From: Acetivibrio sp. MSJd-27
GTDB lineage: Bacteria; Bacillota; Clostridia; UMGS1840; HGM11507
DNA length: 64,000 nt
NCBI RefSeq assembly: GCF_018918095.1
Contig: NZ_JAHLPV010000003.1
Span: 62,001 to 126,000, forward strand
Direction of reading: 5' to 3'
Of the stretch, positions 33,979 through 41,916 are shown one piece after another (the stretch's first letter is position 1; every line of letters begins with the position of its first letter). The position numbers were made by a program, and so were the translations under genes. Under the pieces are notes generated by a model. It searched no databases. It was given only the letters and a program-made list of their open reading frames with translations, and had not been told where the DNA came from.

Positions 33979-35550
33979 TTACTGCGCGGAATCGTATCTC
34001 TTCTGGGCGTCGTTATAGATCTTCACAATATCCTGGGCGCCCAGGTTGTTTGCTTTCTCCACCCACGCATTCCACGCTGCATCTCCAGTCTCCTGTCCCA
34101 GAACATACTTCGCAAAAAATTCCTGCGCCGCCGTTTTCAGCTTCACTTCTTTTCCGCTCAGCGCGTCCTTTTCCTCTGTCGTGAAGGCCAGGATCGGATC
34201 CTCCGGTTCGCTCATGTTCTCCTTGAGCACTTTATCCTGCGCTTCCTGTTCCTTCTCCGAGAAGTTGAAGTAGGTACTTCTCTTGTCAAACCGGCGGTAC
34301 ATTCCTTCCAGGAACATTCCGTATTTCTCTTCCAGTTCTCCGATCTCCACCTTCTTGCCCGCGTCAAACGCTGTGTACACTGCCATTCCCTTTTCGTCCA
34401 GCGTGTAGGTCTCCCCTTCCACACCCATCGTGATCAGCTCCGCTCCCGCAGGGCTCAGCAGAAAATCGTTCAGTTTCATGGACAGTTCCGTATTTTTGTT
34501 GTTTGCTATGGTCGAGGACGCGAATACTTTGGAAAGCTTTTTGATCGTCTGCTTCGGTCCGATCGGGTTGCCATACCGCAGATCGTATTCCGGATAGGTT
34601 CCCTTCGTCTGCTCCTTGAAGGTGTCCAGACGTCCGATCCAGTCAAAGGTCACAAACGCCTTATCCGGCTGGGTCATTTTGGACGTCCAAGCCGCTTCCG
34701 TCAGCGTCAGGAATTCCGGATCCAGAAGCCCTTCCTTATAAAGCTTCGCCATATAATCCAGCATATTCTTCATCTGCGGGTCGGTGTCGGAATATTTCCA
34801 TTCCTTCGCCGCCTCGTCATAGTATGGTTTGTATGCTATCAAACCCCAGCTGATGGACAGCTGGTTGAACAGGTTGTCCTTGTTCTTCGATGTGAAGGGC
34901 GCTACGCCCGGATACGCGCTCTTGAGTGTTTTCAGCGCCTGATAGAACTCATCCGGACTGTTCCACATCGGAATATTCAATTTGTCAAAAATGTCCTTCC
35001 GGTACAGAATCCCGTGATTGACGTCCCTCTGTACTTCGTACCAGGGCAGCCCGTACAGTTTTCCGTCGGACGCCTGATAGGATTTGAAGACCCAGTTGTT
35101 TTCCGGATCGTCCACGAAGATTTTCTTAAAGTTGGGCATCACGTCGATGTAGTCGTTCACCGGAGCGAACGCGCCCTGCACCCCCAAGTCATTGATCTCG
35201 TCCATGGTTGCAAAGGAGGATCCCATAATATCCGGGATATCCTTGGACGCAACCATCACCTTGCGTTTCTCCGCAATGGTGGAGCTGGGGAATACCATCA
35301 GCTGTACATTGATTCCTGTCACTTCCCGCAGTTTCTGCAGAACATAGCTGTCGTTCATGTTTTCCTTTGAGGAGCACACCAAAAACCGCAGTTCTGTGTT
35401 CTTGGTATCCAACGGAAGCTGCAGTCCGCCGGTGTCTCCCAGTTTTACATTGCTGTTTGTCCCGGTTGTGCTGTTATCGCTGCTGCCGCATCCTGCCAGG
35501 CAGGACGCCGCCATTACCGCTGCCAGTGCGGCTGCTATTATCTTTTTCAT
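33979..35550 (-). CDS. Extracellular solute-binding lipoprotein, orphan component of a sugar importer
   Basis: This 523-residue protein has a lipoprotein signal peptide ending ASCLAGC (Cys about residue 21), followed by a Ser/Thr/Asn-rich linker. The fold is that of the large LipO/YtcQ-type binding proteins: LRFLVCSSKENMND, VMVASKDIPDIMGSSF, WVFKSYQASDGKLYGLPWYEV, HGILYRKDIFDKLNIP and the C-terminal DIVKIYNDAQKRYDSAQ. It is distinct from, though of the same family as, the protein at 5818-7464. No permease genes are near, so it may use the permeases at 3506-5372 or another pair elsewhere. It is the last gene of a seven-gene leftward run, 17 bp after the GH20-type gene. Confidence 0.93.
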   Translation of the reverse strand: MKKIIAAALAAVMAASCLAGCGSSDNSTTGTNSNVKLGDTGGLQLPLDTKNTELRFLVCSSKENMNDSYVLQKLREVTGINVQLMVFPSSTIAEKRKVMVASKDIPDIMGSSFATMDEINDLGVQGAFAPVNDYIDVMPNFKKIFVDDPENNWVFKSYQASDGKLYGLPWYEVQRDVNHGILYRKDIFDKLNIPMWNSPDEFYQALKTLKSAYPGVAPFTSKNKDNLFNQLSISWGLIAYKPYYDEAAKEWKYSDTDPQMKNMLDYMAKLYKEGLLDPEFLTLTEAAWTSKMTQPDKAFVTFDWIGRLDTFKEQTKGTYPEYDLRYGNPIGPKQTIKKLSKVFASSTIANNKNTELSMKLNDFLLSPAGAELITMGVEGETYTLDEKGMAVYTAFDAGKKVEIGELEEKYGMFLEGMYRRFDKRSTYFNFSEKEQEAQDKVLKENMSEPEDPILAFTTEEKDALSGKEVKLKTAAQEFFAKYVLGQETGDAAWNAWVEKANNLGAQDIVKIYNDAQKRYDSAQ

Positions 35551-35567
35551 CGCTACATTCCTCCTTG

Positions 35568-37412
35568 TTAATATCCTCTTATCATGTAAGCGGAAGCCAT
35601 TCCCGCATAGAAATGGGAGATGCTGTGCTTTCCATTAAAAGGAAGTCTCTTTTCTTCCAATTCTTCCAGCCTTGCGGTCTCTCCGCTCAGATAAGCCTCC
35701 AAGCGGAGCTCCGCCGTCTTCAGACGGTTCACGGTAGCGCCGTAGCGCCCGTCAACCACCTCAAAACCAAAGGGACGGCAAGTCTGATGCCATATTTTAT
35801 AGTGCAGAAGCTTCAATGCTTCATAGTCCTGCCGGAGGGCCGGAAGCAGCTTGTCTTTCACTTCCCGGAGAATTTCTTTGCTGCCTGTCCTGTATCCGTC
35901 ATGCAGTTTCTGCGAAGCTTCTATCTTTCCGGCGGCGGCTCTGCAAACTGCCGCTGTATAAGCGAAGTATTCGCTGTAATAGCCTTCCTGCCCGGAAAGC
36001 TTCCGGTAGGTTTCCTCCAGTTCCCGGTAGTGGGAAACCAGCGCTTTTTCCTTGATATCATCATCCAGCAAGCCGCACAGGGGATCGCTGTAAATGATCT
36101 GCTTCACGGACAGGGTTCTTTCCCCCACCGGATACAGCGCCTTGCTCATAGCAAGGAAAGCCTTTCTATCCGCCTGAAACAGAATCTGGAGCTTCATGTT
36201 CAACGCTTCCATATCGATTTCTTTTTGATAGGAATGCTCGCCGTACAGCACGCATCCCACCAAACTGAACATCTGATCCGTCTCACAGCCGTCGTCTCCC
36301 CAGATGGTGGCGTAGACATCCCGAACGCCTTCCTCTTTGCACACCTTCAGACCTGCATTGGTCGCTTTGAAGGTGTGGTCATAATCCGGCAGGAAGCCGG
36401 TCCACTGCCAGATACCGCCCGCAAAAACCAGATTTTCCGTAATCTCTTTATGCTTCTCAATCATAAACCGGTAGGTTTCCTCGTCATGATGGTAGTAGTC
36501 CCAGTAAGTGAGCCGCACATTCTCCGGCAGCAGTTCCTTCACATAGGCTGGAATCTGAGTTTCCTTATCATAGTAATCCCCTGTCTTGGATCCCAGACGG
36601 AAATACATATCGCTCCATATCATGGGCTTTAAATGGTACTTGTCGGTGATTTGCTTCACCGCTTTGATATGAGCGCAGAAAATTTCCGTACCGTTTTTAT
36701 AGCCCTTCTGCTTTAGATAATTTCCGGTTCCCAAGCCCCAGGCCTCGTCCATTCCGATATGGATTTTACGGGTGGTGAAGCACTCGGAAACCGTACGGAT
36801 GATGTTATCCAGGAAAGCGTAGGTCTCTTCCTTTTCCGGCATAACAACGGTGTTCGTGTCGGATAACTTTGCACCCTCTGTCCATTTGATATACTGCTCA
36901 AAATGTCCCAGCGTCTGGATGCATGGAATCACCTCCACACCATACGTTAGACCGTATTGATCGATTTCTTTCAAATCGTTTTTGGAATATCTGCCCCGCA
37001 TGTATCCAAAGTATTCCAGACCATCCACCTCGAACACATCCTCCATATACAGCATCAGGGAATTGAGCCCCATCAGCGCCATATATTCGATGTATTCCTT
37101 AACCTTTTCCACCTTCATCACGCCTGCGCGGGACATATCCAGCATGACGCCCTTGGTGTCAAACTGCTCCTCCTGGCGGATCACGTCGTCTTTCTTGCCG
37201 GCAATCAGCTGCGCTGCCAGCAGAAGCGAGCGGTACAGCTCAGTATCGTTCTGATAGGTTACTTTGATTTCATTTCCGTTTTTTTCTGCTGCAAAACCGC
37301 TGCCCTGCTCAAAAACAATCCGGTTCAGTCCTTCTTCTATATGGAGTTTCTGCCACAGCCGCCGCAACCGCCGCTGTTTGTTCTCTTCTACCCCTTCAAA
37401 TTTTATTTCCAT
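35568..37412 (-). CDS. Intracellular GH20-type beta-N-acetylhexosaminidase
   Basis: This 614-residue protein has no signal peptide, so it should be cytoplasmic and act on imported oligosaccharides. The GH20 catalytic barrel is visible: FDTKGVMLDMSRAGVMKVEKVKEYIEYMALMGLNSLMLYMEDVFEV, GVEVIPCIQTLGHFEQY, and the family signature KIHIGMDEAWGLGTG, with the Asp-Glu catalytic pair at about residue 222. The N-terminal 90 residues form a small alpha/beta domain like the GH20b domain. GAGGTAAACA precedes the ATG. With the orphan binding protein after it and SLH proteins before it, it points to uptake of GlcNAc- or GalNAc-containing glycans, such as mucin or host glycans, or peptidoglycan. Confidence 0.85.
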   Translation of the reverse strand: MEIKFEGVEENKQRRLRRLWQKLHIEEGLNRIVFEQGSGFAAEKNGNEIKVTYQNDTELYRSLLLAAQLIAGKKDDVIRQEEQFDTKGVMLDMSRAGVMKVEKVKEYIEYMALMGLNSLMLYMEDVFEVDGLEYFGYMRGRYSKNDLKEIDQYGLTYGVEVIPCIQTLGHFEQYIKWTEGAKLSDTNTVVMPEKEETYAFLDNIIRTVSECFTTRKIHIGMDEAWGLGTGNYLKQKGYKNGTEIFCAHIKAVKQITDKYHLKPMIWSDMYFRLGSKTGDYYDKETQIPAYVKELLPENVRLTYWDYYHHDEETYRFMIEKHKEITENLVFAGGIWQWTGFLPDYDHTFKATNAGLKVCKEEGVRDVYATIWGDDGCETDQMFSLVGCVLYGEHSYQKEIDMEALNMKLQILFQADRKAFLAMSKALYPVGERTLSVKQIIYSDPLCGLLDDDIKEKALVSHYRELEETYRKLSGQEGYYSEYFAYTAAVCRAAAGKIEASQKLHDGYRTGSKEILREVKDKLLPALRQDYEALKLLHYKIWHQTCRPFGFEVVDGRYGATVNRLKTAELRLEAYLSGETARLEELEEKRLPFNGKHSISHFYAGMASAYMIRGY

Positions 37413-37435
37413 TGTTTACCTCTTCATGTTCTTCT

Positions 37436-39151
37436 TTAAAATGCGAATTTTGCAATCATCACTGCGGCTTCCGCACGGGTTGCCGTGTGATGCGGCTGGA
37501 ACGTGTTGTCCTCATAGCCGTTTACAATACCGGCTTTTGTCATCGCCCGGATAGCTTCTACAGCATAATCGCTGATGTCCGCTTTATCGGAAAAATCTTT
37601 TTCCGGATTGTTCTGTTCCAATGCCACATTAAGGTTTTCCGCTGCGCGGTATACCAATGCGGCGATATCCTGCCTGGTAACATTTTGTCCAACGCCAAAG
37701 CTGGTATCGCTGACTCCTTTTACAACCCCTTTGGAAACCGCGGAGGCAATATAGGGATAGAACCAATCCGCTTCACTGACGTCATCGAAGCTGCACTGTG
37801 CATTTTCATCCAGAATATCCAGAGATACCACCAGCATTTTCACAAATTCTTCTCTTGTGATACTGTCTTCCGGACGGAAGCGCTTGGATGGATCTTCCGC
37901 AATCACCTGATTGTCATATAATTTTTGGATGCTCTCTTTGGCCCATGCCACACTGTCCAGATCGTGAAAAACATTTCCGATATCGTTGGGCGTATTGGTC
38001 GGCATCGGGGTAGCCGTCGGACGGATCACGATATCGTCCGGACCGGGTCCCGGTCTGCTTCCGCTGCCGCTGCTGCCACCGTTACTGCCGCTTCCGCTGC
38101 CCAGACTGTCCGCATATTTGTTGATCTCATTCTGCAGATCCTTTGCGTCCTTGTAATCGTCTCTCTTGGACAGATAGGTAAACAGAGCGTCCTTGGATTT
38201 CACCTTAGCGGGGATCGTGATGGTGAAGTATTTGCCGTTGTATTCCTCAAACAGATCCCGCATGGCTTTTTTGGAGCCGGCCGCATTAAATTCCGCAAAG
38301 AACACCGCAGTCATCAGCTCATTATAAAAGTCGTCTGTATCGTCAAAGGTCTTTCCCTTCAGACTGTTGTAAATGCCGTCCAAAAGTCCCTTTTCCTTGG
38401 CCTGATCGTATGTTGTCAGATCAAAGCTCACATATAACCTGTAATCGGAAACGGCGCTGTCCATCTCGGAAACGGAGCTGGAGAGCTCGACCAACCCCTG
38501 CATCATCGCACCGCCGAAAAGAGCCTGCAGCTTCACAATCTCAGCATTATAATTTTCCGGATCGTAGGTGACGCTTTTGATTTGACGGAGCACATCGTTT
38601 TTCTTAGCGGAGAAGGAAGACGCACTGAAATCCGTCAAGTCAATTCCCAGACTGGATGCGTTTTCAGTAACAGCAGTCTCCACTGCGGAGTAATCATTTC
38701 CGGTGACCTGAGCATCGTTGACCGCCTTCAGAGCGTCCTTGATCTCCTGGGGCTGAACAAAGTCAAACTCTTTCATCACCGCTTGAGGCAGACTGACGGA
38801 GGAGAGCACCAGCTTATAGGTGCCCGTCTCCACGGCAGCGCTCAGCCGGATTGTGGCAGTGATGGATTTTGAGGAATCCAGCACGCCGGAATCCAGCGCT
38901 TTGATATGGGCGAGAAGATCCCCCTCCTTGCCGTCTAACATTTCCTGTGTGGTATCCTTGGTGACGATCATGTAGTTGACCGCATCCCCCTCCAAACCGT
39001 CCGGAAAGGTTGCGCTGAACTCAACCTTCTCTCCAATTGCCCGCACCGATACCTCGGGGAGCGCCTCGTCTGCGGCGAAAACCGGGCAGGCAAAGCATGC
39101 TGCCAGCATGGAGAGTATCAAAAGTATGGATACTGTCTTGTTTCGTTTCAT
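37436..39151 (-). CDS. Secreted protein with C-terminal SLH repeats
   Basis: This 571-residue protein has a signal peptide (MKRNKTVSILLILSMLAACFACPVFA). The N-terminal about 330 residues match no recognised family. A strand-rich part (PEVSVRAIGEKVEFSATFPDG, SITATIRLSAAVETGTYKLVLSS) comes first, then helical repeats of the kind found in surface stalks (EIKDALKAVNDAQVTGNDYSAVETAVTENASS). A Gly/Ser/Pro linker (about 345-395) leads to three SLH repeats (about 400-571: VAWAKESIQKLYDNQVI, FRPEDSITREEFVKMLV, VGQNVTRQDIAALVYR, FQPHHTATRAEAAVMIAKFAF). It should be attached to the cell wall. Spacing of 23-30 bp to its neighbours indicates operon transcription. Confidence 0.88.
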   Translation of the reverse strand: MKRNKTVSILLILSMLAACFACPVFAADEALPEVSVRAIGEKVEFSATFPDGLEGDAVNYMIVTKDTTQEMLDGKEGDLLAHIKALDSGVLDSSKSITATIRLSAAVETGTYKLVLSSVSLPQAVMKEFDFVQPQEIKDALKAVNDAQVTGNDYSAVETAVTENASSLGIDLTDFSASSFSAKKNDVLRQIKSVTYDPENYNAEIVKLQALFGGAMMQGLVELSSSVSEMDSAVSDYRLYVSFDLTTYDQAKEKGLLDGIYNSLKGKTFDDTDDFYNELMTAVFFAEFNAAGSKKAMRDLFEEYNGKYFTITIPAKVKSKDALFTYLSKRDDYKDAKDLQNEINKYADSLGSGSGSNGGSSGSGSRPGPGPDDIVIRPTATPMPTNTPNDIGNVFHDLDSVAWAKESIQKLYDNQVIAEDPSKRFRPEDSITREEFVKMLVVSLDILDENAQCSFDDVSEADWFYPYIASAVSKGVVKGVSDTSFGVGQNVTRQDIAALVYRAAENLNVALEQNNPEKDFSDKADISDYAVEAIRAMTKAGIVNGYEDNTFQPHHTATRAEAAVMIAKFAF

Positions 39152-39181
39152 TACCTCAACTCCTTTTTTGTCTGTTCCGGT

Positions 39182-41902
39182 TTATTCCTCATAAAATTTA
39201 TAGATAAAGACTTCCTGCATTGCAGCGTATCTGCTCTTCGCCACCAGATAGGTTGCCTTTTCTTCCCCGGCGGATTCGATATCTATGATGTCGTTGATTG
39301 TCCCAGTTCTGGCACGGAACTGACCTGGCTGTTTCTCTTCCACATAGACAAATTTCGATTTTTCAAAATTCCAAAAAACTTCCTTCAAAGCGGAATGATC
39401 TCCAGCAGGATTATGAATCCTCACCAGGCTAGTAGTGGTTCCCAGGCTAACTGCCCATCCTCTGACGATTCGAAGCATATCCGCATAGTTGCCGTTCTCC
39501 TGTCCCTGGATTTTTAATTCGCCGCTGGTTTCATTTCTTTTTTGAACGTCAAAGATCTGTTCTAACAGCTGCAATGTATTATCCTCCGGATTGATGGCAA
39601 CACGGCAGATATCACCCGGATGGATATCTTCATAGGTAAGTACTTTATTGTCAGCGGCCAGGAAGCTGTAATATCCAGAGCGTTCTGAGGTTGTCACTTC
39701 ATACTCGCTCTGATTCTTGGCGTTGAAGAAATACATTTTGTCCACGATATCTCCGTCATCCGAAGCAACCTGAGTCTTTTTCAAAAGAACGCTCCAGGCC
39801 ACGTCGTTGTCCATTTCCGCTTTGATATCGCCGAACAGCGCCACTGCCCCGATTTCGCCTTTGGAATTTACATTAAATGCCTTGATATCATAGGATCCGT
39901 TTGTCACGTCCGTATATGTCTTAACACCGTAAGATTCCGTTTTGGACAGATCGTTGGGGATACTAAAAATCACACTATTCTCGGTTAAAATAAATTTCCC
40001 CTCAAAGGATTTTGAATCGTTGCGGTAAGCCTGAGACGTCGCATCCATAACCATCGTAAGCTGATCATCCACATTCGCAGAATTTGGCAGAGTGGTGTCT
40101 ATGGCGGTTATGATTCCCGCTTCATTGATTTTTAAGCGAACCATCTGGGAGATATCCCCACCGGCGGAAACGTTTTTCGCATTCTGAAGAGCCTCAATGG
40201 CTTTCATGCCGGAAACACCTGTCTGTCCATCCAGCTCAATCTTGGATTTCACTTCATATACGTCCAGAATACCTTCCTGAGTATATAGCTTCAATGTAAC
40301 AGTTTCCAGCAAGTCCTCTGATTCCGCGCCAATCACATAAGCATATTGATACGCGGAAGTGGTTCCTTTTTTGATGCCGGTTACCTTTCCGTCTCTGTCC
40401 AGCAGAATAGTTGTATTGTTGCCAAGCACTAAATTCCCTATTTTATCCTGGTATTGCTTATACTCTTCTGAAATCTGATAAGTCTGACCGTTAATTGTCA
40501 CAGCTTCATCTGTGAGTGATTCAATGGTTCCGGAAACCTCATCGTTGGAAGCATAGAGCTTGCTGACTTTTACGCCCGAGGTGTTTTTGGACTGGTAAAC
40601 AGCGACCACATCCCATTCGTTGAGCACACTGATAGACATCTCGGTGTCAAACTTATAAAATTTATTATAATTCAGTGTATCTTCCTCGTCGAAGAGAACA
40701 TTCCGCGATGCCGAATATTTATCCACCAAGGTCGTGTTAACGGAAACATATTTATTTGCTACAACCGTTTTGAATTCATTTACCAAAATCAGGTCATACG
40801 CACTGTCGTTGTCTGTATCGATAAGTGTCATATCACCGGTTTTAATGAGCATATCCGCATCGGTATATTCCGGATAAGCCACCCCGTTATAGATAACATC
40901 CGCTCCTCTTAAAACCTTCGCCTTCAACTCTTTGTCTTTCTCCAGGGGATCCTTGTAGTAGGTCAATTCCCCACCGCCGAACGCTTCAATCTGATCCGCT
41001 TTCAGAACCAGTTCGTTTGTGCCTTTCGGATCTTTCATGAGAAAGAGGAGTTCATTGAGATCATCTTTGCTTTCCTTCGCATAGGCAATTACATTGTACC
41101 CAAACAGATCGATTGCGTTGGTCTCGCCTGTTTTGAGGATAACTTCCGTGCCGTTTTTCTGTCTGAGCCGGATCTGATCCTCCGCCAGAGAGCCGGTACC
41201 GGTCAGGGAAGTAAAATAGTTCTCAACAACTCTGCCTTTGTAAGTGATGATTCCCATGTACTCTTCCAGCACAGTACCTCTTTTCTCAAAGGAGATATCA
41301 TTGCCGCCAAAGGAGTTCTGCACATAGATCTGTACATCCGTCGCCGCATACAGTACATTGGCTACCACGCCTCTTGAGGCAGCCTCGGTGAAGGAAGTCC
41401 CGTTTGTCTTAGAGAGCAGACCCATGTCGTTTGCTATCGCAATATAGCCTCCGGGATATCCGCCCCTGCTTTTTGCAAGAGGACCGTATCCCAAAACTTC
41501 CACAATCACTTTCAAAGCCTGTTCCAGGGTTATATTGTCGTCCGGGCCGAAATTTTTGTCATCATAGCCGGACACGGCGCCGTTGGCTGCCAGTGCATTG
41601 ATAATGCCGCATGCCCAGTGTTCCGTACTTACATCCTCAAACACGGAAACGGTTTTGTCCAGTGATTCCTCATCGAATCCCAGAATGCGGATGATCATTG
41701 CCGAAAACTCCGCTCTGGTTATATTGGCATCGGGCTTAAAGGTGCCGTCACTGTATCCCTTCATAATTCCCAGTCCAGAGAGAGCCTCCACCGCCTGCTC
41801 ACAATTTGTCCCTTCAATATCTGAAAAGCTTGCCGCGAAGCAGACAGTATTTACCAGAATCATCAATACCAGAAGTATTGCTGTCTTTTTCCATCTCAAC
41901 AT
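39182..41902 (-). CDS. S-layer-like protein with N-terminal SLH repeats (906 aa)
   Basis: It has a signal peptide (MLRWKKTAILLVLMILVNTVCFA). SLH repeats at about 24-165 (FSDIEGTNCEQAVEALSGLGIMKG, FKPDANITRAEFSAMIIRIL, FGPDDNITLEQALKVIVEVLG, AASRGVVANVLYAATDVQIYVQ) precede a long extracellular scaffold. Motifs shared with the proteins at 9863-12979 and 53699-56476 are SAYDLILVNEF, SGTIESLTDEAVTINGQTYQISEEY, YQYAYVIGAES and LYTQEGILDVYEVKSKI. The repeating strand pattern suggests stacked beta domains as in S-layer subunits. No catalytic motif was seen. It sits between a lectin-like gene and an SLH gene in the seven-gene run. The start follows a GGAGGG ribosome site; the ORF is co-linear with its upstream neighbour at 14 bp. 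Confidence 0.87.
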   Translation of the reverse strand: MLRWKKTAILLVLMILVNTVCFAASFSDIEGTNCEQAVEALSGLGIMKGYSDGTFKPDANITRAEFSAMIIRILGFDEESLDKTVSVFEDVSTEHWACGIINALAANGAVSGYDDKNFGPDDNITLEQALKVIVEVLGYGPLAKSRGGYPGGYIAIANDMGLLSKTNGTSFTEAASRGVVANVLYAATDVQIYVQNSFGGNDISFEKRGTVLEEYMGIITYKGRVVENYFTSLTGTGSLAEDQIRLRQKNGTEVILKTGETNAIDLFGYNVIAYAKESKDDLNELLFLMKDPKGTNELVLKADQIEAFGGGELTYYKDPLEKDKELKAKVLRGADVIYNGVAYPEYTDADMLIKTGDMTLIDTDNDSAYDLILVNEFKTVVANKYVSVNTTLVDKYSASRNVLFDEEDTLNYNKFYKFDTEMSISVLNEWDVVAVYQSKNTSGVKVSKLYASNDEVSGTIESLTDEAVTINGQTYQISEEYKQYQDKIGNLVLGNNTTILLDRDGKVTGIKKGTTSAYQYAYVIGAESEDLLETVTLKLYTQEGILDVYEVKSKIELDGQTGVSGMKAIEALQNAKNVSAGGDISQMVRLKINEAGIITAIDTTLPNSANVDDQLTMVMDATSQAYRNDSKSFEGKFILTENSVIFSIPNDLSKTESYGVKTYTDVTNGSYDIKAFNVNSKGEIGAVALFGDIKAEMDNDVAWSVLLKKTQVASDDGDIVDKMYFFNAKNQSEYEVTTSERSGYYSFLAADNKVLTYEDIHPGDICRVAINPEDNTLQLLEQIFDVQKRNETSGELKIQGQENGNYADMLRIVRGWAVSLGTTTSLVRIHNPAGDHSALKEVFWNFEKSKFVYVEEKQPGQFRARTGTINDIIDIESAGEEKATYLVAKSRYAAMQEVFIYKFYEE

Positions 41903-41916
41903 TTTTCAGCCCTCCC

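Noticed and set aside
33796-35370. A 524-codon plus-strand frame
   Set aside because: It is antisense to the orphan binding-protein gene, which has a lipobox and full family motifs. The antisense product is Arg/His/Phe-rich without any domain.
35367-36632. A 421-codon plus-strand frame
   Set aside because: It is antisense to the GH20-type gene and has no recognisable protein features.
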